DNA of 64,000 bases from Lutjanus erythropterus (lineage: Eukaryota > Chordata > Actinopteri > Lutjaniformes > Lutjanidae), in the NCBI GenBank assembly GCA_020091685.1, contig CM034604.1:9170519-9234518 (forward strand), written 5' to 3'. This document shows, piece by piece, positions 48,060-59,537 of this stretch. The stretch's first letter is position 1; each line of letters begins with the position of its first letter. Position numbers and translations under genes: made by a program. The notes below the pieces were generated by a model. It searched no databases. It saw only the letters and a list, made by a program, of their open reading frames with translations, and was not told the origin of the DNA.

Positions 48060-48434
48060 CTAACTGAATCTCTGTGGTTCAAAGTTAGTTTAGCTGCTGC
48101 TTCACTGTTTGTACCGTCAAGTCTCTGCTTTTTTTTACTGATTCATGTTCACTTTCAGCTGACAGCAGCTGTGTTAAGTTACTGCAGATGAAAACGCAAC
48201 ATGTGAATTTGCTTCTTCATAAGAAAAGCTTTTGAATAACAAAATAACGGGGTGCTCTTATTGTGAGGAATTTACAGATAACAAAGTGTTTATTCACCAT
48301 CTTACAGCCGCTTGACTTGAGCTAAGCTTGTTTTCAGTTACAATACACACCTTCAAGCAGCAAATCCCTGCTGTGTTGGACTGACGTGTCAAATCGAACT
48401 GAGTTAAGCCAAGCCAGCACGTGTGTATGGAAAA
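48060..48434. mobile_element. TTTCCA-ended MITE-like repeat, copy 2 of 2
   Basis: GTTCACTTTCAGCTGACAGC, GTTAAGTTACTGCAGATGAA and AAAGCTTTTGAATAACAAAA match 25658-25760. The right end reads GCACGTGTGTATGGAAAA. The left end is not clear. The minus frame at 48294-48518 is read through it. Confidence 0.6.
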
Positions 48435-50179
48435 GAGTCGGTAGGGCATCGACGTCAGGCCTAACAATCTATCATTTATCCCATGTAGTGTATCATAGTG
48501 GACAACAACCGATGCCACATCATGTTAGAATTATTTTTTTTTCACGACAAATTCCCAAGCTGTTCCAAACATTGACCAGTAGAAGCACAGAGCGCTCTTC
48601 AGTGCATAACTGTTACCATGGCAAAGCAAAAAAGGAAAGATGTTGTCGGTGCTGTGAGGTGGAACTGTGAAGGTGAGGAGAGGTCACAGTGTTTTTTCCT
48701 TATTTTTTTTAGGCTTTTCCGAGCATGAGACAGCCAACATCTATTGTTTGTTTACACTCTTGTCCCCAGAAGTTCATCCCTGGCACTTAGTGCACACTTA
48801 GTGACATCATGCACATCGTGAAAGATGGAGAGCTGTGATTTTTTGGGGAGCAACATGTCATCTGTCATATCTCTCGGCCAAGAAACGGCAACAATGTATG
48901 ACTATAATCACTTTATCTGACACTGACCATTATAACAGACAAAAATATTGTATAGTACGAATATGAGTTTTGGTCTGTGAATGTCTCAAGTGGCTCTGTG
49001 AGAAAACAGAACGGCTGTTGCATCAATTATAACTGAATGAAATACTGTAAATGAGATATGTGGATGGCCCACAGGTTGGAGGGACATTTGGGAAAAGTTA
49101 GTAATTAGTTTTACACACATGCAAAAGTAATGAGATTTAGATTCTGCATTTGGGAGGTGAAAAACTAAAACATGGACTCGCTGGGAGCCTACTGACAAGC
49201 TGCAGGTCAGGAAGCCGAATGGATTCCACTGTCTCACTCTTACTTTTTCCTCTTGAGAGAAGTGAGAAAAGATGCCACATAAATAACAAACATCCCTGGA
49301 GATATCATTATTTACACTGGCTAAATCACTCCCTCTCTCCTCCTACATAGGTGTTGTCCGCTTCACGGTGACTCATCGAAATATCAAAGTGACGCAGGCG
49401 GGAGAGAAATGCGTGTGAGCGACCAAAACGCAAAGCCATACCGTCCACCATGCGTCACCGACCGAACACAGAGCTGTAGATGTGTTGTTGGAGAGAATGT
49501 TTGAACTAAAAGATGCATCATTTCACCATCATGCGTCACATTCAAAACAGCACGTGGCAGGTTGTCATGATGATAAATCTTTTTTCTCTGTTTTTCTGTT
49601 CTGTATCCCAAACTGCAGTGATTCAACTTCCAGGAAAAGACAGCTGATGAGAGCCAGCGGGATGAGTGTTGACACCTTCTTGACAACTATGAGATAGGTT
49701 CATCTTTCCTACGATGCGCAAAAAGTGACACATTTACAGAAGAAATACAACCACAGATTACCCAAAACACCTGTCTAAATGTAAGTCTTTAGCTGCCTGT
49801 AAAAATTATCCACAGGCTGTAAGGGTGCAGGCAGGGCGTTAAATTGTTTAGGCGCTGCGAGTCTTAAAGTAAGTGCAAGAGACAGACAGCAAATGTAATT
49901 TATTTGACCTGAGAAGGTGAGCTGATGAGTAAGGGTGAAGTAGTTGAGTCACATGTGCAGGAGCCTGACTGTGCAATGTTCTGTAAGTAAAAGTTAGGAT
50001 TTTAAACTAAAAGGAAAAACACGATCTGGCCAGCTGCTTAAGATGGCTGTCGACCAATGAGGATTGAGGTTTGATTGAGGTTATGCAGACTGGAAAGTAA
50101 AAGAATAAAGCCCAATAGTTGATGTCATCATGAGGATAACATCCTCTGGAGTAATACATCAAATTAACACACAAAGCGA
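48435..50179. other. Non-coding stretch
   Basis: No exon is recognised. 49380-49690 has opposed 71- and 100-codon frames with balanced composition but no domain. 49840-50120 may be LINE-derived (GTTAGGATTTTAAACTAAAA), but that is uncertain. Confidence 0.4.
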
Positions 50180-50517
50180 CTGCATCCTTGACCGCAAATG
50201 CTGGATGGCCCAGAACTCCCTGCAGCTAAATATTGATAAGACAGTTCGTGCTCATTCTTCAAAACATTTGGGCTGTCTGTCCCAGAATATAGCCCCATAC
50301 TGCAAAAACCTTGGTGTCACCTTTGATAACAGCTTTAATATATTCAGTCCTTTGCCCATTCTCATTTTCCGCAGCCCAGGAGACTCTCTCAGATCAGTTT
50401 AATATTATCCAGTAGAAATCTGAGTGTCAAACATGTCTTTATTAACTCTCATCTGCATTATTCTAACTCTCTCTACACATGTCTGAGTCAATAGAGTTTA
50501 AATTCATTACAGCTTGT
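50180..50517 (+). pseudogene. Rex1/L2-type LINE reverse transcriptase remnant
   Basis: The plus strand reads CILDRKCWMAQNSLQLNIDK, LSQNIAPYCKNLGVTFDN, and after a break VFINSHLHYSNSLYTCLSQ, a stop, and SLNSLQLVQ. These match, in order, the region after the catalytic RT motifs of fish LINEs (I-x-WM-x-N-LQLN-DKTE, KNLGV-FD, DYCNSLYTCLSQ-SL-RLQLVQNAAA). The expected DYCN is HYSN here, and the reading frame is broken at least twice. The coding homology stops exactly where the Tc1 fragment begins. Confidence 0.85.
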
Positions 50518-50942
50518 CCAAAAACCAACACTGAATGCCTGTGGCTTTTGTGGTATTGCATTAAAAACCCACATAATTGTATAAAGGATACTACATGGGC
50601 TCAGGAACACTTTAGAAAACTGTAAACACAGTATGCTGCTGCATCTAAAAATACAAGTTATGTCTCTACCATGCAAAGAGAAAGACATCCACAAACACTG
50701 ACAATTTCTCCAGGGCCCGAACTCATCTGAGATGGACTGATGCAAAGTAGAAAAGAGTGTCCACATTTCAGATTGTTTTTGGACATCACAGATGTTGTGT
50801 CCTCTTGGCTGACGAGGAAAAGAACCATCCAGATTGTTACCAGCGCTAACTTCAAAAGCCAGCATCTGTGACGGTAGGGGGGTGTGGTAGTGCCCATGGC
50901 ATCATGGGTAACAGTCACATCTGGGAAGGAGCAACATATGCT
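50518..50942 (+). pseudogene. Tc1-like transposase fragment lacking both ends
   Basis: 50735-50910 translates to STFQIVFGHHRCCVLLADEE, then KNHPDCYQR, a stop, LQKPASVTVGGCGSAHG, matching the central part of a Tc1-like (DD34E) transposase. The upstream DNA (CATTAAAAACCCACATAATT, GGGCTCAGGAACACTTTAG, CATGCAAAGAGAAAGACATC) fits the same gene. The first catalytic Asp region (DES) is damaged, and the segment for the second Asp and the Glu is absent. Neither terminal inverted repeat is present. It stops at GGAGCAACATATGCTG, after which LINE-like tail sequence resumes. Confidence 0.85.
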
Positions 50943-51030
50943 GTTTTTATATCGTTTTTATGATTGTTTGTCTGCCATTTTTATTTGGTCTTGTAAAGCA
51001 CTTTGTTACTTTTTGTGTGAGGCTATAACT
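50943..51030 (+). repeat. LINE-like 3' tail
   Basis: TTTTATTTGGTCTTGTAAAG followed by CACTTTGTTACTTTTTGTG resembles the 3' untranslated end of fish L2/Rex1 LINEs (GTAAAGCACTTTG...). Its position just after the Tc1 fragment suggests that it belongs to the LINE at 50180. Confidence 0.55.
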
Positions 51031-52424
51031 ATTTCCTGGAGGAATTGAATCAAACTTTATTATATTTCATTTTGGATTTAAAGTAATATCTATAAAAGCA
51101 GCTCTGGTCATCTGCCATTAAGAAATGAAAAAAATGCCGCAGGTAAAGTAATTAGATTTTGTGCTCATACTTTTCAAGGGTAGATGAAAAAACATTAAAT
51201 ATATACTTTAATTTAGTATAATTTCAGCCTTTGTAAAAATCCACAGTTCTACTCTTCCAGCTTCCACAAACATCATTTTACACTGAGCATGAAATGCAAA
51301 GTCAAAGAATCTCAGTTGGCTTAAATGTGTGTGCTGTGCTCTGCCATTGGTCCATCGAGTCCAATTCATGACTTCACTTTAATTGTCCCCCCCTCCATCT
51401 TTACTTTCACTCTTCAGTATAACAGGCCTCGAAAAGCAGAGATAACAGCCTGTAAGTACAAAAGCTGACACAGATCACAAATGCAGCCACAGTGTACATT
51501 TGTAATTGTGTGTGCCTCTGCTGTGCCTCCCTAACAACTGTCAGCCGTCCAAGATGAATGGCTGCCTTACCCAGATGGGGTGTGGGATCCATGGCAACAG
51601 CTCCACCACTTCTTAAAATGCTGTGGTGTTTCTGGGTATGATTGACTCATCTTGGCTCAGGCTTCCTGCCATTACACTGTAATTAGGCCTGAAAAAAAAA
51701 AAAAAAAGTAACAAAACATGTCCTATCCATCTGTACAGCTGCCAATGGGCTTGTCATTTTCTCGACCTTGGATTAATATGCACTTAAACTGAATGCAGCT
51801 GCAAAATAAAACGCAGTGAATATGTTGTTTTTATTCATAATATCTGAAAAAGAACTTGTTATTACATGAATGGAAGGGACTGCTCTTACTCTCCATACTA
51901 AAAGTATCTGCACTCACTGTAATGGGATCCTTAAAAGAAAAATGTCCCTCTAGTAGCATTATGTTGTATTGTAATAACATAGAGGCTAATAAATCCCTAA
52001 AAAAAATGCTGCTCTTAAAGTAGATGGGAAAGATATTTGCTCTTTTGTCTAAATTATATACAGATCTGAAGTTTTTCCAAAAGGGCTTGGTTGAAGGCAG
52101 ATTTCTGGAGTGAATACTGAATAAGCACATGTTAAAAAAAATATGTATATTGGGTATATGGTTATTTATTAACTTGCACCATTTTCCCCTCAGGATGGTG
52201 AAGTCATGTTCTCTGCTCTATGGCATTCATTCTCTGTTTGTATAAATGTTCAAGCTCTACAAAAGGTTTAAGCTCATATCACACCTATGTTTTTGAACTG
52301 TGAATCAGAATGAAAATATAGAACCGGAAATGAGCATAATAGGTCCACTTTAAGGTGTACAGGACAAATGGGTTAAAGTTAATTATATTTAAAACATAAT
52401 AAAAAATAGACTTAACTGATTTCA
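51031..52424. other. Non-coding stretch
   Basis: No gene is recognised. A 16-bp poly-A tract is at 51691-51706. The 99-codon minus frame at 51831-52130 shows no domain. Confidence 0.5.
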
Positions 52425-53110
52425 AATACTCAAATTACTGTAAGTAGTTTTTTGGGTACTTGTACTTTGATGAGTAGATTTTCAAGTCTGTATTTTTACT
52501 TGTACTTGTGTAGGTAATCAAGATGTAATCTGCTGAGTTACTTTTAAAATCATGAGAACAATTTGAGTCAATATCCATATATATACATATAGATATATTT
52601 CATCTGCATTTTAGGAGCAAATCAAGTGATCTGATCACAAACAGACCGATGAAAACAAAGACATATGGATGAAAAACAAAACAAAATGCTGTGATAGCAC
52701 ACATTAACGATTAACGATTAATCAGTAATCAATTAGTTGTCATTAAGAATTTAACAATTAAAATGTTTTAATGGATATTTAATCAAGAGTCATGGCAGTT
52801 AACTGCACCTCACCTGACATCGTTTTGTCCACCGTGGCTAAACATAGCATGTATATGAAGCATAAGCATGTATAGTATCTCATAAATTATTAATGATTAA
52901 TTGATTGTTCGCATTTTCAACTATTAGTTAAGGAAAATGCAAAAAAAATTGCAACCCTAGTTTGGAGACGTGACCGTGACATGGATATGGTTAAAAGTAA
53001 CTAATACTCTGAGTAGTTTCTGTGATGAATATTTTGTCTAACACCAGTACTTTTACTTGTAATTGAGTAATATTTTAGCAAGTTTTTCAGTACTCTTTCC
53101 ACCACTGAAA
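52425..53110. repeat. TACTTTTACTTGAGTA-type repeat split by an AT-rich insert
   Basis: The left part 52425-52560 has GGGTACTTGTACTTTGATGA and GTATTTTTACTTGTACTTGT. The right part 52990-53110 has AAAAGTAACTAATACTCTGA, CAGTACTTTTACTTGTAATT and ends CTCTTTCCACCACTG, a known terminal word. Between them (52680-52970) are opposed words TTAACGATTAATCAGTAATC and TTAATGATTAATTGATTGTT and GCAACCCTAG, which suggest a second, nested AT-rich element. Confidence 0.6.
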
Positions 53111-54489
53111 GCAAACATGGTCTTATTCTAAACTTACCCAAGTAGTTTTTGTGCCTGTATCAACCCAAACTGTGAGGGTTCAACAGCGTTAACCATGTGG
53201 TCAATAAGGCTTGCTGTCTTGTTTGGCTCTTTCTGCACTTTGGACAGAGCCAAGATAGTTAAATAATTGACTGAATTTCATCTCATAGTCCTAAAGTCTA
53301 GCAAGCATCGTATGTCAGAGTGACAGCAGCAGTTAGGAGTGTAAAAGCCGTGAGTTTAAATCTTTTCACAGCGGCTACTGTGCGGGGCAGAAAAAAAAAC
53401 ATTATCTGGAGACTCCAGCTCGGCAACTTCTGCTGTAAAATATGTTCAGTGTATCATGTCAGATGAAGTGACCATCCAATCAGACCTTTACTGATGTGTT
53501 TAGATGTTATATTCTGAGTAAAGTGAATGTAATTTCATGCATCGCTCTCTGAGAAGTGCCCAGGCTCTGGCTTGTGAAATAAGTTCAAAAGTTATATTTT
53601 ACAGAAATGCATGGTGCCAGACAAACTGGCAGTGAGATAAGTCACATCAAATGTTGTCTGACTATTTGTATAGGAGCATAGAAATGACAAATGAGTTGCA
53701 GGGGCTTCACTTGCAAGAGAGTCCATGGTTTATAGACAGTATGTGGACATTTTTTTCAGCATGACATATATGGACAACAAAATTATCCATGTGATAGACA
53801 GATGAATCAATCAGGCAATTCTGGCCAGAAACAGTCAATACTTTATCCTTGCAGAAATAGCTGAAAAAGATAGCAGATTATAGTTTTACACCCCAAATTT
53901 ACAAAACTCTTACAACAACAGAAATTGGTAAACCCTCACGAAACTCTGAAAAAGACAGACTGACTTTCAGAACCTTTCCTGCTCAACAAGCGCACCTCTA
54001 AGACTTTCTGTTAAGTAGAGAAGCTCGTTTGACACAACTTCTGGCCGAAGATCAGAGCCTCGAGATTCAAGGCGATTGTGTTTCTTCAGGATGGGATGTG
54101 AGCTGACTGATGATCCTTCACAGGCCCAGAGGGATTGATGGAAAGGAGCGAAGAAGAAAGACGGAGCAGGAGGGGGAGAGATCGATGGTTAGTCGACCCT
54201 AACAAACAGATCAAGAGGTGACCTCTGAGTACAAGCCAAGAATACCTCCACAGAAGAGAGGAAGAAAAAAGACAGAGCTAAGAGAGTGGAAGAAAGGTGA
54301 ACACAAAAGGGAGGAAGTAATGGAGAGGAGAAAAGAGCTGACAAAGACCTTTAGACACTGCAATCACTCTCCACATTTCTACAAGTGGACATGGTTCAGG
54401 TACGGGTGAAACATTTTGGTCAAGATTTTTCAGTAATTTCAGTTCATGGCAGCAATAATGTGAAGGATAATGTTCAAAGAAGTCACCTT
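53111..54489. other. Non-coding stretch with a purine-rich region
   Basis: No exon is accepted. 54120-54370 is purine-rich, and the 63-codon Lys/Glu/Arg-rich frame at 54218-54409 reflects that. CTTCACAG at 54115 and CAGGTACGGG at 54397 look like splice signals around it, but the composition gives no protein family. Confidence 0.4.
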
Positions 54490-55620
54490 CTTTGCCAAAA
54501 GTCTAACATCTTAAAGACATAGCTGCCATTTTTGCCACATTTGCAAGATAGCAAATGCACTTGCACCTGGTCTGTGCAGCCATGGGCGGGAGGTCTAAAA
54601 ATTAAGGCAAAACAAAGGCATGGTCTGGCGCGTTTGCTATCTTGTGTTCGGCGCATTGGAGTAAAAACCACTTGCGTCTTAGACCACAATCACAAAACAT
54701 CTACATTTATGTTCAGTCTTTTCCTGACACAGGATTGAGGATTAGTGAAGTGTCCTTTGAACATATTTTCTATCAGCAATAAAGTGTAAAGATTTAAGTT
54801 AAAAGCGTGCGGGTGTGTGTGTACATTTCATTCATGCTAAACAACGTGTACGTGTGTGTAAAATTATTCTCACTAATAAGAAATCAGAAATTATTATAGT
54901 TATAAAGTCCAGCTGGAGCAGCTGTAGTGTTTGTGTCTGCATGTTTACTGGGATCCAGAAAAACAACGTTTGAACAATTATGATCTTATATTGTTATATC
55001 TGAGCATGAGACCAGTCTGACCCGGTGAGAAAACAGTATGTGTTCTCCTGTCAGATTCTGATGCTGGCTGGATGACCTGTGGATCATTTTGTGTGTCCAG
55101 CCAGGTTGAGGTGCAGCTTCTTGGCGAGTCTCTCCTCTCCCCGCTCCTCACTCATCTCCCCTGCTCTGCCCACCAGCTCCTTCTCCAGGAGCTTCAGCCA
55201 GCTGAGTTTTGTAATATTGATGATGATAATAATAGATTATAAAATATAATTTCATGGTGCTTCAGTGTAAAACAGAACCAGTTACGTATCTGCATGACAT
55301 TTACGTTCATGTAAACTATTTATTTCATTTTGTGTTGTAATTGTACTCTTGCACTCTCCTCGCTTTAAAAGTCTTTTCTCTTTGTTCCTTCCTGTAAATC
55401 TGCCGTCACGCTGCCACCGCTTGCACTCCAGACACACCTTCTTCTTAAAGGTGATGAGACCCAACTTTCTGATTGGTTTATTGCATGCTCGGCATAAACT
55501 CACCTGTGAATTAATCAAGGTATTTGGGCGCAGCTGATAGGTGTATCCTGCTGTGCTGCCAGTGCAAAGGGCAGGACAGGGCAGGATAGTCCTGCGCTCC
55601 TGATGCAAGCCCTCAAAAGT
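54490..55620. mobile_element. Diverged DNA-transposon-like block
   Basis: 54535-54561 (TTTGCAAGATAGCAAATGCA) is mirrored at 54628-54648 (GCGTTTGCTATCTTGTG). Bounding GTCTAA and TTAGAC words lie at 54503 and 54676. 55470-55600 has TTGGTTTATTGCATGCTCGG, CTCACCTGTGAATTAATC and GCCAGTGCAAAGGGCAGG, words I associate with a family of fish elements with GC-rich GCGCA-type ends. The minus strand at 55092-55217 is open for 42 codons (LSWLKLLEKELVGRAGEM, EERGEERLAKKLHLNLAG, stop), helical and charged. Superfamily is unresolved; PIF/Harbinger is a guess. Confidence 0.4.
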
Positions 55621-55839
55621 GGATTTGGACAGACCTTAAATAAATTAAATCCATTGCACCTCACACTGTCCACTTGTGCTTTAAATCAAAGTAAGATAGG
55701 ACCCATAATCTGTAAATGCAGCCCATCCTCACCAGAAATTTGGATGTACAGGTCTTCTGTCAAGTATCACCATAATAATTAGGACAGGAACAAAGGAGGA
55801 AGTCAGGTGGTGCAGTATAAAAAACGAGAGAGTTCATGT
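55621..55839. other. Non-coding stretch
   Basis: No gene is recognised; it may be a continuation of the preceding element. Confidence 0.4.
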
Positions 55840-56060
55840 AACAAAGTGGTTGGGGTGGATGATTGGGTCAAACGAGCAAACACAGACTTCCACTCAGGAG
55901 ATTTGGGTTTGAGCCCCATGTGAAACCAAAAGTAACAATGTTTTCCTGTTAAAATCCAACTGTGTTTTGTGAACTAAATTAAACTAAGCCAGACTTTCAG
56001 TCAGCATGAAGGTAAGTAGATAATGACTGAATTTTAATTTTTGGCTGAACTGTCCCTTTA
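55840..56060. repeat. Dispersed repeat ending CTGAACTGTCCCTTTA
   Basis: GGTTGGGGTGGATGATTGGG, CAGGAGATTTGGGTTTGAGC and CCCATGTGAAACCAAAAG lead to TTTTTGGCTGAACTGTCCCT. The middle word has a tRNA B-box look (GGTTTGAGCCCC), but no A box or cloverleaf is apparent. The terminal word is shared with 17714-17730. Confidence 0.55.
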
Positions 56061-58577
56061 GGACACATAGCACAGAGAGTTAGAACCAAACATGAAATCA
56101 GTGGTGGTTAAGAACTGAAAATAAAATTATATAAGGGAAGCTAAAACATGTAACTATTCAAATACAATTTGAAAATTTGAACAGCAAATATATATTAACA
56201 CATTCTTTGATCTCTCAAAAGTTATTATGACAAGTACTGGAGGCATTAGATTTTACTTTGTCCCAGATGATATCAGGACAATGAAACCATAAACTTTAAC
56301 TATTATTTTTAATCATTATAAATCACTGATTTAAAAATATAAATAGAACAAAACACATGTATATAATAAACCTGGATTAAGAAATGAGGATTGACTGTAC
56401 ACAGAATGCATTTGAAGGTTTGAAAATAATGCCAACCACAATAATAATAATTATTTTCAGATGTTTCACTGTTTTAAAAATAGCCTACCTGTGACGGCAG
56501 CTGACAAAGAGAAGAGGCCAGAGTCGGACTGTTTAAGTCAGTGACGACAGTCTGCAGCACAGATCAACTGAAAGAAGAGAAAATGTCGGTCAGTAGACTG
56601 AAAGAATATAAGAAAACATGTCTAAAAAAGATGAATGTGGGTAACTACATTTCTAATTGTAGGAAAAACTCTGTTGAATGAGGCCTCGTCTATAAAAAGA
56701 TGTTTAGATCATGGTAGTTTGAGCAGTTTTCATTCATTACTTCCAACCCTGCTCAACATTTTCCAGTCAGTTCAGTATAAATCTGTGACAACGAACAACT
56801 GGACAATGAAAACCACATTTAACCAGAGAGAAAGTCATTTTCAATCAAGTCCAAAATAAATATTCACTGAAACTCTTCAGAGTTCAACATAAAAACACAA
56901 CTTTCAGGTCTTCAGCAATAAACAGCAAAAATAACTCAGTTTGTTCAGTGTCTCAAAATTTGGCCAAAACACAGTCATATTAGGATCTGTGGGAAAGTTT
57001 TAGTGGTTCAGTTTATGTTTTACCCCAAAGAGTAAATCACCTCCCCACCAAAGTTCAAACACTCTCTGGACAAGTTAACATCTAAGCTAAGTTTGATGTT
57101 AGTATCTGCAGTGTAACACTGGATGCTGCAGCACACCTAATACCCATGATAGTTTCCTCTATTTCGGACTCTCCAGCACGCTGCTCCTTTAAAGGTCAAG
57201 GCAGATCACGACTCTGAATTTGAGTTTGATAACATCATCAGATTCAAGTCCAGCATCACATCCCCTGATCCAGTCGGAATAATTTCATACACCATATAGA
57301 ATCTTTTTGAGCTTACCTTTCAGCATTTACAAGGTTGGAAGTTGTCTCATCACCTTGGCTGAGAAGTTTTTAGTAGCAGCCTAATTAATGTTCACAACCT
57401 GTATCTGCAACTTGAAAATGAGATGTGAAATGTTAATTAAACGTGTCATTCAATTAACAGATGTAACCTACTGTACTTCACCAGCTACTTAGTGCAAATA
57501 CTGAAGGATGCTGATGTGGCTAACTGGGACTCTTGTTAATAAAAAAGAGTGAGTAGAGATATAAAGGCTTTGATAAAGGATCCATCTGAGCCTTACAAAT
57601 CAGGATCACACAAGAAATAGTTTTTCATGGAACCGTGAACATATTGCCTAGGTTGTTTCAGTTGTTTGAACAAATGACCAGTGCTCTATTGTTTTTCTCA
57701 GTCAGTTTCTTGACCATTATTTAATGTCCTTTTAGCCTTTTTTTTTTCTTTCCTCACTGTACGCTTCTAACACTCCTCTCTCTCAGTTCTTCCATCTTAC
57801 TCTCAGTTCCAGGAGGTCTGCAGAAGACAGAGGTTAACAGTGTGCTGCCCTTCCTCTCTCTCCCTCACTAAATTATTTAACCAGCCACTGACAAGCTCAT
57901 CAGTGAAATCAGGACGGGGACAAATCTGACATGACACCCTCCCTCATCTCCAGCCCCACCCGGAAACAAAACCTTGGCCTGAGCGCGGACTACACGGGCT
58001 CCTGAAGGCGACACGTTTAAACTGTGTGACCAGGGCTCACTTTTTCGGTTGTTTCTTCATGTTAGCTGACTGACAGTTGAAAGGCGCACCTTCCGGCATG
58101 CTCCAGCCAATCCCCATCTCCTAGGCCCCTGAGACGGTGCATTACCATGCAGCAGCAGCACAACTTCATTAAAGTTTCATTGTGTCTTGGAGCAAGCTTG
58201 ACGGGAGCTCTAAGCTGCCTGCCTGCGTGCCACCTCTGACTGAAAGTACAAACGCTCCTGCCTCTGACTCACTCCGCGCTCTTCCTCACATTCTTCATCT
58301 CCCCACCTCCCTTTCCTCTCTGGTCAGGCCGAGCGCTTGTTAAATAACATGCAGGCCCCCTGAGATTTGCCTATAGACCTGCTGTTGAGCAGATGGGCCA
58401 GAGGACTCACTTACTTACTTATAGCTGTCTCTTCTGGTATTTGAGTTGCCATTAAAGAGAAATGTAAGGAACATGTGAAGCAGGCAGGTCTTTCTATAGT
58501 GCAAAACGAGACAGAATATGTATAAGAGCATGCAACCTTTATGTCTTTGCCGTTAGATGTTAAGCTGAGGAAATGGG
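56061..58577. other. Long non-coding stretch
   Basis: No exon is recognised. 57950-58260 is more GC-rich and complex (CTGAGCGCGGACTACACGGG, CCTTCCGGCATGCTCCAGCC, CCCCTGAGACGGTGCATTAC) and may be regulatory. The 74-codon plus frame at 56635-56859 has no domain. Confidence 0.4.
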
Positions 58578-59537
58578 CACTCAACAAAAATCAAAGCGCA
58601 ACGCTTTTGTTTGTGATCCCATTTTTCATGAGAGAAAGATCTAAGATGTCTTCTGTGCACACAAATGGTTTATTTCTCAGATTTTGACAAATTTGTCCAT
58701 GTGAGTGGGCACTTTTCTTTGGCTAAGACAATCCATCCACCTGACAGATGTGGCATATGGAGATGCTGATTAAACAGCATGAATATGACACAGGTGTGTC
58801 TTAGACCGGTCACAGTAAAAGGCCACTTTCACTCTTAAAATCTGCTGTTTCATCTCGTAAAAAGACATTTAGGCACTGAACTATGGTTATTTCACATAGT
58901 GGTACTGATATCTAATTTTTGAATTGAGACTGTGATATTTTTATGATTTACTGTGCAGCCCTAAGCCAGAGAGCAGCCAATTTCATTTCATTTTACACAG
59001 CAGCAGAGAAACAAGATACTGGAGCTTTTTGAACTTCTTCTGCAGTGTTTATCATGGTTAAACCATACATTTACTGCCAATAAACAAGCAGCTTCAGCGC
59101 TAAACTTTAATCCCACCAACACCTGACTGCTCAGATCGCAGCCATGGCCACACACTTTTTTGCTTCTCTCTCTTTTGTTCATCCACACCCACTGCTTGCA
59201 CACACATCATATGCATCATGTTGAAATATAGATTGGGGTGTTCATACACATTTAAGGAAACCTGCACACTGCATACAAAATTTGGCTGCTCACTTTTCCC
59301 TCCTGGGAGAAAAAAATCGTTTCTGTAGCCCTATGTGTAACAGCCATAGTTCAGTGCTTGATAAATGTCTTTTTTCAAGATAAAATCGCATGTTTTAGAG
59401 TGGCCTTTTATTGTGACAGTCCAAGATACACCAAGAAATAAACCTTTTGTGTGCACGGAAAAGTCTTAGATCTTTTACTGCAACTCATGAAAAATGGGAG
59501 CAAAAACTGAAGTGTCGCCTTTATATTTTTGGCGAGT
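58578..59537. mobile_element. Longer non-autonomous Tc1-like element
   Basis: The left arm (58578-58850) starts CACTCAACAAAAATCAAAGC and carries CCATCCACCTGACAGATGTG and GCTGATTAAACAGCATGAAT. The right arm (59369-59537) carries TTTTAGAGTGGCCTTTTATT, CTCATGAAAAATGGGAGCAA and ends TTTATATTTTTGGCGAG. The right arm lacks a part present on the left. The interior (58860-59365) is not transposase and shows no homology I recognise. The inner edge of the right arm, inverted, reads TTTTATCTTGAAAAAAG, the same private word as at 408-424 in the short element, so both belong to one deletion-derived subfamily, in opposite orientations. Confidence 0.8.

Noticed and set aside
54218-54409. Lys/Glu/Arg-rich 63-codon frame with splice-like flanks
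   Set aside because: Purine-rich composition explains the residues, and no family match is apparent; kept only as a remark in the stretch description.
55880-55925. tRNA-like B box (GGGTTTGAGCCCC)
   Set aside because: No A box, acceptor stem or cloverleaf can be formed around it; at most a tRNA-derived SINE remnant.
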